Source: Desulfovibrio sp. (lineage in GTDB: Bacteria > Desulfobacterota > Desulfovibrionia > Desulfovibrionales > Desulfovibrionaceae). From it: a DNA stretch of 59,279 nucleotides. Positions 44,304 through 53,050 of this stretch are shown one piece after another (positions within the stretch are counted from its first letter, which is position 1; the number at the start of each line of letters is the position of its first letter). The stretch spans positions 1 through 59,279 of the forward strand of contig JAFQED010000060.1 in assembly GCA_017415765.1 (NCBI GenBank), read 5' to 3'. The position numbers and the translations under genes are program-made. The notes under the pieces were generated by a model that did not search any database, was not told where the DNA came from, and worked only from the letters and a program-made list of their open reading frames with translations.

Positions 44304-44588
44304 TTATTTGATGAGTGCCACTACTGCCGCGAGCACTGCTGTCTGAGCTAAAATTAGCCCCATCATCCACTTAAGGATTTCGTGCTTGCTGTTCTCCATT
44401 TTTTCAGTGAGGCGCATTTCTGTCTGTATAACGTCCATTTTGGTGGAAAGCTCCTTGCGAGCATTTTCCTCATAGAGTGCAGTGAACTCCCGAAAGGCAG
44501 CGGCCTGCGTTTCTGCCTGCTGACGAGTAAAGCCCGCTTCCTCCAGCTTTTTGGCGTAGCCCAGCGTGTCAAACGGCATGGTAGTCAT
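44304..44588 (-). CDS. small coiled-coil protein with C-terminal membrane helix (DUF1640-like)
   Basis: 94 aa from the ATG at 44588 (MTTMPFDTLGYAKKLEEAGF), with CAGGAGTCCATC upstream. FDTLGYAKKLEEAGFTRQQAE matches the start of bacterial CCDC90/DUF1640-type proteins. A helical coiled coil (LSTKMDVIQTEMRLTEKMEN) leads to a single membrane helix (GLILAQTAVLAAVVALIK) at the very end. Function is unknown; such small genes are common on mobile islands. Confidence 0.65.
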   Translation of the reverse strand: MTTMPFDTLGYAKKLEEAGFTRQQAETQAAAFREFTALYEENARKELSTKMDVIQTEMRLTEKMENSKHEILKWMMGLILAQTAVLAAVVALIK

Positions 44589-44667
44589 GATGGACTCCTG
44601 TGCCTTGAGAATAACCACTTTCTCCAGTCTTGTCGAATTTTCGCAAAACTGCCCTTACCATGCCTTA

Positions 44668-46443
44668 TCAAATCTTTACGCCTTGGTTCAGCAAATCGAA
44701 GCCTTCTTTAATTATCTTTGCCATCATCCCCCTGCGCTTCTGTAAAAACTCATCATATTCCATCTGCTCCCAGCCCTTGGGCAGTGCATGCTGCCGAAGG
44801 TGTTCTTCCAACTTATCCTGCTGTGGAAAGGCTTTTACCAGTAGCGGAAAATACATTGATGGGGGTTTACTCGATATTTTGAGGTTCTTTGCCCAAGGTA
44901 TCATGGCAAGGTTTGCAAGCTGGTTGGTCTTTCTGACGCCAGTAATCCCCAGTTTCTGCAAATAGGCTTTGGGAAAGAGATGGTGCTTTTCCAGCGCATT
45001 GTGCTTGCCATTCATTACAGCATCGAACTGTTCCCCCAGCTTATTGGTGGAGAACAGTGCCCATGCGTCCAGCAGAACCAAAGCTGCCCAATAGGCAAAC
45101 TGCGCCGGGCTGCTGGCTGTAGATGAGGCCAGGTTGTTGATGAGCGTGATATCCCAAAAGTCGTCAGTGAGGGTATCCCGAATGGCCTTGTCCATATAGG
45201 ACAAAAAATCCTTGCCTGTCTTTAACTCTTCCAAATCTGCCATATCTGCTTCTATCTGGCCTTCGGCATTGGATGTATATCGCCCCGACAGGGATACCAT
45301 AAAAAACCATCGAGCCATGTGCGCCTGCAAATCATCATGTGACAGCCCATAATCCTGTCTGCCGATGAGATAAAAAACATAGGTGTATATGAGAGATGCC
45401 TTGGAAGAAATCATATCTCGGCTGCGGAAGCCTGCTGCGTGGACACACGCAAGAAAATTTTTCCAGTGGTGCAGATCTAGCACCACTGCCTGTGCACGCT
45501 CCAACTTTGCAAACTGTTCATCCTTCATTTCTGGGGAAACTTTCTTTGTCTTCAAATCTTTGCCTGTCAAAATCTGGTAGGCATACTTTAGTCGTCCTCT
45601 ACGGAAAGCCAGACAAATTGACACCCGCAACAAATCATCTGGTTCAGGGGATATAAAATAGTTATATGGCGAGTTTCCGTGTTTGGATGGTGTTCTTGCA
45701 TCTTCGCAGAATTTTTCGATGGCTTCTCTGCCTTCATTCCAATAGACGGACATCAGTGTAAATATGAAGTCAGACTGCTTGAGCTTTTGTCCTTGACTAT
45801 TCACACGCACGAAAATTTTTGCGACCACTTCTTCGTCTGTGGCCGAGTTTATTTCAAGCACAGAAAAGTCATAGTGTAGGAGATGCAGCAGCCTCATCAT
45901 ATTATTTGATATGGAGCCTATTTTTTCTTCATCCAGTTTTCCTTGAACCTCACGCTGTGTATTGAGGAAGCCCTCTATAAGAAGCCAGCTATTTGCCTGT
46001 TTTTTGAAAATTTGTGAGATGCTTGGAATCCAAGTTGGATCGCGGTCTTGGATAGCTCCGCGCACCTCAAACTTTCCCGTGTGCGGCTGAAAAGCTATTT
46101 CAATACTACGCGGCCGCTTATTTTTATCCAGTACCTGCTCCCCAGTGATGACGGCATACAGTGATGTCAGACGCTGTTGTCCATCTATAATCAGGTGCGC
46201 CGGAGACATTTGCTTTTGTGTTGTACCTATTACCTTTGCCGCTGTTGATGCCTCCCAGAACAACAACATACCAACCGGATAGCCCTGAAACATCGAATCA
46301 AACAAATCCCGAACCTGTGCATCCGTCCAGACAAACGGACGCTGAATATCCGGCAGACCTATTTGTCCCTGTTTGATGTCAGCAATAAGCCCAGAAACAT
46401 CCCAAGAGAATTTTTTGAAAATACACGCAGTGCTGTCGTCCAT
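44668..46443 (-). CDS. DUF262 and HNH domain protein, probable phage-defence nuclease
   Basis: 591 aa from the ATG at 46443, with AGAGGTTGCT upstream. The DUF262 (ParB/Srx-like) domain opens with LPDIQRPFVWTDAQVRDLFD and holds the D87-G-Q-Q-R-L-T motif. A long helical middle follows. Near the end LEKHHLFPKAYLQ (His 487-488) with NQLANLAMIPWAKN is an HNH-type nuclease motif. DUF262 plus HNH is the architecture of GmrSD-type modification-dependent restriction and of related phage-defence proteins, where DUF262 binds nucleotide or modified DNA. GC is lower than in the core genes. It lies next to the tRNA end of the island. Confidence 0.82.
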   Translation of the reverse strand: MDDSTACIFKKFSWDVSGLIADIKQGQIGLPDIQRPFVWTDAQVRDLFDSMFQGYPVGMLLFWEASTAAKVIGTTQKQMSPAHLIIDGQQRLTSLYAVITGEQVLDKNKRPRSIEIAFQPHTGKFEVRGAIQDRDPTWIPSISQIFKKQANSWLLIEGFLNTQREVQGKLDEEKIGSISNNMMRLLHLLHYDFSVLEINSATDEEVVAKIFVRVNSQGQKLKQSDFIFTLMSVYWNEGREAIEKFCEDARTPSKHGNSPYNYFISPEPDDLLRVSICLAFRRGRLKYAYQILTGKDLKTKKVSPEMKDEQFAKLERAQAVVLDLHHWKNFLACVHAAGFRSRDMISSKASLIYTYVFYLIGRQDYGLSHDDLQAHMARWFFMVSLSGRYTSNAEGQIEADMADLEELKTGKDFLSYMDKAIRDTLTDDFWDITLINNLASSTASSPAQFAYWAALVLLDAWALFSTNKLGEQFDAVMNGKHNALEKHHLFPKAYLQKLGITGVRKTNQLANLAMIPWAKNLKISSKPPSMYFPLLVKAFPQQDKLEEHLRQHALPKGWEQMEYDEFLQKRRGMMAKIIKEGFDLLNQGVKI

Positions 46444-46633
46444 AGCAACCTCTGATATTTTATGGCATAGACTACAAAACAGGTTGATAAAGCGCAATAG
46501 CGACCGAACTTTTTGCACTCCTCCTACCCACCCATACGGGCATAAATTTTCGCAGCACAAATCGAGGGGAAGTACAGTCTTTGAGCTGGGGTTCAAGGAT
46601 AACAGTCGTATCTATAGGGTAGCAACACAGGAA

Positions 46634-46665
46634 AAGGCGTTACCCCAGAATTGAGGTAACGCCTT
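46634..46665 (-). terminator. terminator downstream of tRNA-Arg
   Basis: AAGGCGTTACC and its complement GGTAACGCCTT enclose a 10-nt loop and are followed on the minus strand by TTCC. The right attachment repeat begins inside this hairpin (46661), so its far half belongs to the island. Confidence 0.7.
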
Positions 46666-46718
46666 GATTTCATTGGCGCGCTCGAAGAGATTCGAACTCC
46701 TGACCTACAGGTTCGTAG
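46661..46718. repeat. attachment-site repeat, right end of island (within tRNA-Arg)
   Basis: Identical over 58 bp to 41043-41100. It spans from the anticodon loop of the intact tRNA-Arg to 13 bp beyond its CCA end. Confidence 0.9.
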
Positions 46719-46750
46719 CCTGTTGCTCTATCCAGCTGAGCTACGAGCGC
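46674..46750 (-). tRNA. tRNA-Arg(ACG)
   Basis: 77 nt with encoded CCA. The acceptor GCGCTCG/CGAGCGC is perfect. The anticodon stem ACAGG/CCTGT carries loop CTACGAA with anticodon ACG, and the T loop is GTTCGAATC. It is the integration site of the island, whose insertion kept the tRNA intact. Confidence 0.97.
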
Positions 46751-46770
46751 GTGAGAGGTATATGTATGTT

Positions 46771-46799
46771 AAAGTGCCTTTTTTGTCAATACTTTTTCC
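46771..46799 (-). promoter_or_regulatory. promoter of tRNA-Arg
   Basis: A perfect TTGACA (46794-46799), a 17-bp spacer and TACATA (46771-46776) end about 20 bp before the mature tRNA 5' end. An 8-bp inverted repeat TTGTCAAT/ATTGACAA overlaps the -35 box and probably ends rpsT transcription. Confidence 0.6.
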
Positions 46800-46822
46800 A
46801 AGATTGACAAATTTATATTAGC

Positions 46823-47092
46823 CTAGGCTGCTTCGATACCGTTCACAGCCTTGGCCAGGCGCGAAACCTTGCGGGCAGCCTTCTTCCAGTGCAATGCACC
46901 CTTGCCGGCGGCCTTGGCAAGCACGGAGGCAGCGACCTGCAGAGCACTGTCAGCCTGCCCCTTATCATTGTTCTGGATGGCAGCACGGACAGCCTTGATG
47001 GCAGTCTTGACGCGGGTACGGGCAGCACGGTTGCGGGTAGCACGCTGCAGGCTCTGCTTGTGACGCTTGATGGCAGATTTGTGGTTCGCCAC
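46823..47092 (-). CDS. rpsT: 30S ribosomal protein S20
   Basis: 89 aa, Lys/Arg- and Ala-rich: [20 protein letters not shown] at the start and [18 protein letters not shown] near the end, the invariant S20 pattern. It binds 16S rRNA. It is monocistronic in appearance, 113 bp downstream of glyS. Confidence 0.97.
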   Translation of the reverse strand: MANHKSAIKRHKQSLQRATRNRAARTRVKTAIKAVRAAIQNNDKGQADSALQVAASVLAKAAGKGALHWKKAARKVSRLAKAVNGIEAA

Positions 47093-47205
47093 GATAATCC
47101 TCCGATACTATGTTTGGCTGGCGTAAAAACGCCCTTCACATAATCCCATGAAAGTGAACCGACAGCTTTTAGCACCGTGCCAACACGCTGTCAAGCCTCA
47201 TTCTG

Positions 47206-49299
47206 TCATATCTGCAATGCCGCAAAATCCGCAAGGCGGGCAAAGCGACTACCCAGGGCTTTGAGCATGGTCAAACGGTTATGGCGCAAGGCACTGTCCT
47301 CGCACATGACCATTGTGCCATCAAAGAAGGCATCCACCACAGGGCGGACTTCCTTCAACGATTCCAGGACAAGGCTGTACTGCCCTTCTCTACACAGGCT
47401 GTCCAGCCGGGGCAAAAGATCGGCCAGTGTCCGGGCCAGGGCCTTTTCTGCCTCTTCCTGCAAGAGGGCGGCATCCCATGTTTCTGGCAGGTCTTCTGCT
47501 GCGGCCTGTTTGCGTACGATATTGGCCACACGCTTGAAGGTCTGGACAGCTTCGGCATAGCCTGGGGCCTGGCTGAAAGACGTCAGGGCAGCAAGGCGGG
47601 CCAGGGTATCCGGCAGGTCTGCGGCACTGGCATTGAGTACGGCATCCACCAAGAGTGTGTCCTGTCCTTGCGTCAGATAATAGTTACGCAAACGTGCGAC
47701 AAAAAATTCCTGCAATTTTTCCTGGGCCTGTTCTGGCGGTAGCTTCCATTCCTGCGTGCCATAGAGCTGCCGGGCCTTGTCAAAGATGGCGGACACATCC
47801 AGCCTGAGGCCAAATTCCAGTAAGATCCTGATGATGCCCAGTGCGCACCGCCGCAGACCGTTGGGGTCGGCTGCCCCAGTAGGGATCATCCCCAGACCGA
47901 AGCAGCCCACGAGCGTATCGGCCTTGTCCGCCAGGGACAGCAAAGCCCCCAGTAAACTGGTAGGAACAGGAGAATCCGGCCCGGCGGGCAGATATTGCTC
48001 TTTCAGGGCCTGTGCCACTGCCGGGCTTTCGCCACGCCGTGCGGCATAAATACCTCCCATGATACCTTGCAGGGTATCAAACTCCCCAACCATACCGCTG
48101 ACCAGATCTGCCTTGGACAAGCGTCCGGCCCGCTCTGCCGCTTCTGCAAGGCTGGGATCATCAACCTTGCAACACTCTGCAAGCCAGCGACACAGTGCTG
48201 CCAGCCGCCGAGTTTTGTCACCAACGCTGCCAAGACTGCCGATAAAAATGATAGAATCCAGCCGGGTCAGCCAGTCCTCAACGTTATCCTTGAGGTCGGT
48301 ATTCCAGAAAAAACGGGCGTCTTCCAGACGCGCCCGCAACACGCGCTCCCAGCCGTGCCGCACTACTTCCACATCCTGAGAGTCCACGTTGGCCACTGTG
48401 AGGAAGTTGGGCAGGAGCTGGCCCTGGGCGTCTTCCACCCCAAAGCTCTTCTGATGGCTTTCCATACTGGTCAGCAGGACTTCTCGCGGTACTTCAAGAT
48501 AGATGGCATCAAAGCTGCCCAAAAGCGGTACCGGGTGTTCTGCCAGCCCCTGGACTTCATCCAACAGAGGCTCCTGCCAGAGTACACGCCCACCCACGGC
48601 AGCGGCGGCCTCATCCCCACCCTGACGGATGTGCTGGCGACGCTCCGCCGGGTCAAGCATGACACCACATGACCCGGCAAGCACTTTCAGATAGCTTTCT
48701 GCGCTGTCCACAACAAACGGCCCCGGCCCGTGAACCCGATGCCCCCGCGTTTCACGCCCGGCCTGCAAATGCCCCAGGTCAAAGCACACCACGTTCTCAT
48801 CCAGAAGCGCGAGGATCCATTGCAGGGGACGGGCATAGGCCAGCTTGTGGCTTCCCCAGCGCATCCGCTTGGCAAAGGGTATTGCCGTGATGACAGCCGG
48901 ACAAATATCCGCCAGCAGCTCTGCAGCTGGTGTACCGCCGGTCTGCTTGCGCACCGCCACATATTCGCCCTTCTCTGTCTGAAGACGGAAAACCTCGTCA
49001 ATGCTGACACCATGCGTACGGGCGAAACCTTCCAGGGCCTTGCCAGGCTTGCCATCCGGGCCATAGGCGGCGCGCACGGGTGGGCCGGAGATGACCTCTT
49101 CCCGCTGCCGCTGGACAGGATCAAGCCCTTCCAACATAAGTACAGCCCTGCGTGGCGTGCTCATGACGCGCATACTGCCATATTCAAGCCCGGCCTCAGC
49201 CAAAGCGGTTTCAAAACGGCTGCGGAGTTCCGCCTCCTGTATGGGAAGGAAACGGGAAGGCAGCTCTTCGCTACCGATCTCAAGCACAAAGGTCGCCAT
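47206..49299 (-). CDS. glyS: glycyl-tRNA synthetase beta subunit
   Basis: 697 aa. It starts MATFVLEIGSEELPSRFLPI, the hallmark GlyS start, with TPRRAVLMLEGLDP, AIPFAKRMRWGSHKLAYARP, GHRVHGPGPF and DKADTLVGCFGLGMIPTGAADPNGLRR following, and a C-terminal anticodon-binding-like helical part. The alpha2beta2 type of enzyme charges tRNA-Gly. It begins 2 bp after glyQ. Confidence 0.97.
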   Translation of the reverse strand: MATFVLEIGSEELPSRFLPIQEAELRSRFETALAEAGLEYGSMRVMSTPRRAVLMLEGLDPVQRQREEVISGPPVRAAYGPDGKPGKALEGFARTHGVSIDEVFRLQTEKGEYVAVRKQTGGTPAAELLADICPAVITAIPFAKRMRWGSHKLAYARPLQWILALLDENVVCFDLGHLQAGRETRGHRVHGPGPFVVDSAESYLKVLAGSCGVMLDPAERRQHIRQGGDEAAAAVGGRVLWQEPLLDEVQGLAEHPVPLLGSFDAIYLEVPREVLLTSMESHQKSFGVEDAQGQLLPNFLTVANVDSQDVEVVRHGWERVLRARLEDARFFWNTDLKDNVEDWLTRLDSIIFIGSLGSVGDKTRRLAALCRWLAECCKVDDPSLAEAAERAGRLSKADLVSGMVGEFDTLQGIMGGIYAARRGESPAVAQALKEQYLPAGPDSPVPTSLLGALLSLADKADTLVGCFGLGMIPTGAADPNGLRRCALGIIRILLEFGLRLDVSAIFDKARQLYGTQEWKLPPEQAQEKLQEFFVARLRNYYLTQGQDTLLVDAVLNASAADLPDTLARLAALTSFSQAPGYAEAVQTFKRVANIVRKQAAAEDLPETWDAALLQEEAEKALARTLADLLPRLDSLCREGQYSLVLESLKEVRPVVDAFFDGTMVMCEDSALRHNRLTMLKALGSRFARLADFAALQI

Positions 49300-49301
49300 G
49301 A

Positions 49302-50177
49302 CTAGTCCTTTTTTTGCAGCATGGGATAGCCCAAAGACTCACGCTGGGCGGCATACTGCCGCGCCACGCCCGAAGCCAGGGCACGAACACGGCCAATATA
49401 CCCGTTACGTTCGGTAATGGAGATGGCTCCACGCGCATCGAGCAAATTGAAGGTGTGCGAACATTTCAGGCAATAATCATAGGCGGGCCAGGGCAGATCC
49501 TGCGCAAGCATGGCCTTGCACTCCTGCTCATAATCGCTGAACTGCCGCAGGAGCATTTCGGCATTACTGGCCTCAAAATTGTGGCGGGACTGCTCTACCT
49601 CATTCTGGTGATAGATATGCCCGTAGGTGACATGCTCATTCCAGCGCAGGTCATACACAGATTCAACGCCCTGCAGATACATGGCAAGGCGTTCCAGCCC
49701 GTAGGTCAGCTCCACGCTGACAGGGGAAAGATCAATGCCCCCTACCTGCTGAAAGTAGGTAAACTGGCTCACTTCCATCCCATTGAGCCAGACTTCCCAG
49801 CCCAGCCCCCACGCGCCAAGCGTAGGAGATTCCCAGTCATCTTCCACAAAACGGATGTCATGCAACGCAGGATCCAGCCCAAGGGCCTGAAGACTCTGGA
49901 GATACAGCTCCTGCGAATTTTCCGGTGAAGGCTTGAGGATGACCTGAAACTGAAAGTACCGCTGGAGACGGTTGGGATTTTCACCATAACGCCCGTCAGT
50001 AGGCCGACGCGAAGGCTCCACATAGGCTACACGCCACGGCTCTGGCCCAATAACGCGTAAAAAGGTGCTGGGATTGAAGGTACCCGCTCCACATTCCACG
50101 CCTGAAGGTTGCTCGATGACACACCCCTGGCTGGCCCAAAACTTTTGCAGGGTAAGGATGACATCCTGAAAATACAT
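49302..50177 (-). CDS. glyQ: glycyl-tRNA synthetase alpha subunit
   Basis: 291 aa. It starts [20 protein letters not shown]. Class II catalytic segments are [19 protein letters not shown] and [20 protein letters not shown], with [12 protein letters not shown] and [19 protein letters not shown] later. It is the catalytic subunit partner of GlyS. It lies 26 bp after recO on the same strand. Confidence 0.97.
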   Translation of the reverse strand: MYFQDVILTLQKFWASQGCVIEQPSGVECGAGTFNPSTFLRVIGPEPWRVAYVEPSRRPTDGRYGENPNRLQRYFQFQVILKPSPENSQELYLQSLQALGLDPALHDIRFVEDDWESPTLGAWGLGWEVWLNGMEVSQFTYFQQVGGIDLSPVSVELTYGLERLAMYLQGVESVYDLRWNEHVTYGHIYHQNEVEQSRHNFEASNAEMLLRQFSDYEQECKAMLAQDLPWPAYDYCLKCSHTFNLLDARGAISITERNGYIGRVRALASGVARQYAAQRESLGYPMLQKKD

Positions 50178-50203
50178 GTGACTTCCCTTCTTCTGCTACA
50201 ATG

Positions 50204-50959
50204 TCAAACCCGACGGAAAAAGCCGTTTTCCCAGCTCAGGCCCAAGTGATACTGCACAAAGCCGTCAATCAGGCGTGCACAGGCGCGACGGTCAGCCGGT
50301 TCAGGCTCTGTGCCAGGCCAGCCGCTGGGGGATTCTTGCTGCACATGCCGTAAAAGGTCAAGGGCGGCAGGTGAAATTTCTATACCGTAACGGCCACTCT
50401 GCACTGGTTGGGCCGCACGGCAGGTGGCACAGCGCATCTGACCTTCGTCCACAACAAACAGTGCCCGGCTGCCCAGGCTGCCCCCGCACAAGCCGCATTG
50501 CCCCAGCAGGGGGGCAAAACCCTGAGAACCGGCAAGGCGTAAACGAAAGAACAGCGGAAGCAGGGCTGGCAGCTGCCCGGCATTCTCCAGCACTGTGCGC
50601 AGATTCTCTGTCAGCGCAAAAGCCTCTGCCGCGCCGTCCTCACTGATGCCAAGGGCCTCAATAAAACGCAGACAGTTGGCAGCCACGCCCATACGTCCCC
50701 ACTGCTGCCGCAAGCCTTGCGGCCCGGCAAGCAGCACAGCCTCCTCAAGATTGAGAAAGCCTCCCCTGCCCGATACCCGAACCCTGCACTGCAAGGTGTT
50801 GAACACGTCCAGGCAGCCACAAAAACGCCGACGACTACGGCTGCCACCAAAGGCAAAAAGCGTCAGCAGGCCGTGCTTGCGGCACAACAGCCGAAGCCAC
50901 AAATCGGACTCTCTGAAATGCCCGACACGCAGCACGATGGCCTGATCGGCCCATTCCAT
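50204..50959 (-). CDS. recO: DNA repair protein RecO
   Basis: 251 aa. An N-terminal OB fold (ADQAIVLRVGHFRESDLWLR, GLLTLFAFGGSRSRRRF) is followed by a helical part. A zinc finger is formed by CGLCGGSL and MRCATCRAA. It works with RecR (32212) in RecA loading on gapped DNA. It is separated from the rodZ-like gene by one base. Confidence 0.9.
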   Translation of the reverse strand: MEWADQAIVLRVGHFRESDLWLRLLCRKHGLLTLFAFGGSRSRRRFCGCLDVFNTLQCRVRVSGRGGFLNLEEAVLLAGPQGLRQQWGRMGVAANCLRFIEALGISEDGAAEAFALTENLRTVLENAGQLPALLPLFFRLRLAGSQGFAPLLGQCGLCGGSLGSRALFVVDEGQMRCATCRAAQPVQSGRYGIEISPAALDLLRHVQQESPSGWPGTEPEPADRRACARLIDGFVQYHLGLSWENGFFRRV

Positions 50960-50960
50960 C

Positions 50961-52001
50961 CTAACGGGCCACAGGCGGGAAGGTCAGTGTGCGAACCTGC
51001 CCGGTGCTTCCCGGCGCAGGCATCTCCTGCCCGTTGTAGCGGATACGCACTCCCCCGGCATTGCCCAGTTTGATCCGCAAATTGTTGGTAAAGGTCAGGG
51101 CGAAGGTATCCCCCTTTTTCAAAGAAAACTGACGAGTATCGGTATTATCGGCATTGGAGTGTATCCAGCATTCCTCCACGGCTGTGATGACAACCCGGTG
51201 CTGACTGGCGGGCACTGTGCCATCAGCCGGAGCTTGCGGGACGGTCTGGCCCGGTACGACCTGCCCCGCTGCTCCAAGGGGCTGGCTTGCTGCCACATCA
51301 GTGTGTGCGGCCTCGCCTGTACCACCTGCGGGGGGCATGCCCGTCTGGATGGTGGAAGACTGCACGGCTGCCCGCGAAGGCACAGTATCCCCCTGTGCAG
51401 GGGCAACATCACGCGCAGACTTTTGCTCCGCCTTGCGGGCCTGGGTTTGTGGCTGTTCTCCGGCAGCCGCGTCCGTACCAACCCCGGCGGGCACTCCCCT
51501 CTCTCCTCTGTCCGGTACAGATGGGGGCGCAGCGCGTTCCCCTGCCTGTGTTTGGGCAGCCTCTTCCGCACCTGGCAAGGGGGGAGCCGGCTGAGCAAGA
51601 CGTGGCAAACGGGGCAGGATCCTGTCAAGCCATCCCTGGGTCTGTGCAGCATAGCCAAGCCCGGCAAGCCCAATCAACAGCAGAAGGACAAAAAGCCATT
51701 TACCGCTACTGCCCTTCTGGCGACGCGGCCTGACGTACATAGGTGCGGCTTCATCCTCCCGCTCTTCGCTCATGGCAAGCAGGGCAGAACTCACTTCATC
51801 AGCTGCCATACCAAGGTAGACGGCATAGGAGCGTACAAAGCCCCTGGTGTAGGCCAGATGCGGCAGAGAAGACCTGTCCCCTTCCTCCAGCGCACGCACA
51901 AGACGTGTGCTGATCTTGAGATGATCGGCCACATCGTCAACGAGCAAGCCGCGCTTTTCACGCTCCTGACGCAAGGCTGCGCCGAGTTCCTCCAGAGTCA
52001 T
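50961..52001 (-). CDS. rodZ: RodZ-like protein (helix-turn-helix, membrane helix, DUF4115)
   Basis: 346 aa. The N-terminal HTH is LGAALRQEREKRGLLVDDVA with KISTRLVRALEEGD. One membrane helix (WLFVLLLLIGLAGLGYAA) lies near residue 110, followed by a long Pro/Ala/Gln-rich periplasmic linker. A C-terminal DUF4115 domain contains AVEECWIHSNAD, FSLKKGDTFALTF and IKLGNAGGVRIRYNGQ. RodZ links MreB to the cell-shape machinery in the inner membrane. It sits between surA and recO, a frequent arrangement in this group. Confidence 0.83.
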   Translation of the reverse strand: MTLEELGAALRQEREKRGLLVDDVADHLKISTRLVRALEEGDRSSLPHLAYTRGFVRSYAVYLGMAADEVSSALLAMSEEREDEAAPMYVRPRRQKGSSGKWLFVLLLLIGLAGLGYAAQTQGWLDRILPRLPRLAQPAPPLPGAEEAAQTQAGERAAPPSVPDRGERGVPAGVGTDAAAGEQPQTQARKAEQKSARDVAPAQGDTVPSRAAVQSSTIQTGMPPAGGTGEAAHTDVAASQPLGAAGQVVPGQTVPQAPADGTVPASQHRVVITAVEECWIHSNADNTDTRQFSLKKGDTFALTFTNNLRIKLGNAGGVRIRYNGQEMPAPGSTGQVRTLTFPPVAR

Positions 52002-52027
52002 GCCATGCCTCTCTGCCGTGGTGACAT

Positions 52028-52963
52028 CTACAGGCGAATATCAATAACGGCCTTTTTGCGAAGCTGGCCGGTATAGTCTTCAAAGCGTTCCCTGGCCTTG
52101 GGCTGGCGCAGGATACCATCGATGACAGGCGTGGCCTCTTCAAGGGTCAGCAGCCTGTTCTCCCCGCCGCCGGGCCGGAAAAGATGCACCTGAGCCTTGC
52201 GCCCCTGTATTTCAAAAATCTCTGTCACATCGCCGGGCTTCATGGTGTTGAGCCGCTCGCTCCATTCAGGGTTAAGCCGATCCCACTCCACAGGCCCCAT
52301 GTCACCCCCCTTGTCCTTGTTGGGGGCAATGGAATACTTAGCAGTGGCTTCTGCAAAGCTCAACTTGCCAGAACGTATCTGGGCAGCCAGGGCCTTGGCG
52401 TTGACATTGGGCCGATAGACCAGCAAGCCCATGTGCAGCCCGCGGCGGTCTATCATACTCTCACGATGCGTGTTGTAATACTCTTCTATTTCTGAGGCAG
52501 TCACCACCACCTTGCGCGCTACCTCCATGCCCATAATTTTCTGACGCAGAAGGTTACGCTCAATATTGGCCCGCAGCTCGGCAAGGGACAGCTTTTGCTG
52601 TTTGAGCTGGGCCTCAAACTGCTGTTTGGTCAGGTTGCCAGCTTTCATCATCATGGACAGCTCATTATCGATTTCGGCCGGGCTGACACTGACTTTGAGC
52701 CGTTTGGCCTCCTGTGCGATCAGGATGTCCATGATCATCATGTCCAGCACAGAACGGAAGATGGCGTCCTGCTGTTTGGACGTGGCTTTATTGTCCGGTC
52801 TGATACCGGCGCGCGCCATTTCGGGCAGGGCCATTTTTTGCAGGTCAAACATGGTGATGACCTGCCCGTTGACCACGGCCGCAACTTTATTGAGCTGTGC
52901 TGCCCAGGACGCCAGAGGGGTGCACAGCCAAAGGGCAAGCACCATGACAAGTATTTTTTTCAC
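52028..52963 (-). CDS. surA: SurA-type periplasmic chaperone / peptidyl-prolyl isomerase
   Basis: 311 aa from a GTG at 52963, chosen because AAGGAG lies 7 bp before it and a clean signal peptide begins there (VKKILVMVLALWLCTPLASW). The SurA N domain (VVNGQVITMFDLQKMALPEM) is followed by a single parvulin-like domain (IAPNKDKGGDMGPVEWDRLN, MKPGDVTEIFEIQGRKAQVH), while E. coli SurA has two. It helps fold outer-membrane proteins. It lies 87 bp after the lipoprotein gene. Confidence 0.85.
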   Translation of the reverse strand: MKKILVMVLALWLCTPLASWAAQLNKVAAVVNGQVITMFDLQKMALPEMARAGIRPDNKATSKQQDAIFRSVLDMMIMDILIAQEAKRLKVSVSPAEIDNELSMMMKAGNLTKQQFEAQLKQQKLSLAELRANIERNLLRQKIMGMEVARKVVVTASEIEEYYNTHRESMIDRRGLHMGLLVYRPNVNAKALAAQIRSGKLSFAEATAKYSIAPNKDKGGDMGPVEWDRLNPEWSERLNTMKPGDVTEIFEIQGRKAQVHLFRPGGGENRLLTLEEATPVIDGILRQPKARERFEDYTGQLRKKAVIDIRL

Positions 52964-53050
52964 AGGGGTTCTCCTTGGCGGACAATGCCCGCCATGCCGC
53001 ACTTTGCCTATCGTAAAACAGCTTCAAATGCAATGCCGCACGGTTCGCGC

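Larger units (their letters stand above)
41043..46718. mobile_element. small genomic island inserted at tRNA-Arg
   Basis: Bounded by the 58-bp direct repeats, with the intact tRNA at the right end. Content: a truncated antitoxin-like gene, a phosphomannomutase, a frameshifted ADP-ribosylglycohydrolase, two small genes, and a DUF262-HNH protein with lower GC than the core. No integrase or excisionase is visible, so the island is either decayed, mobilised in trans or has lost its recombinase. Integration into a tRNA anticodon loop suggests a tyrosine recombinase. Confidence 0.75.

Noticed and set aside
41043-46718. Calling the island a prophage
   Set aside because: No structural, lysis, replication or integrase genes are present; only the attachment repeats resemble a phage insertion.
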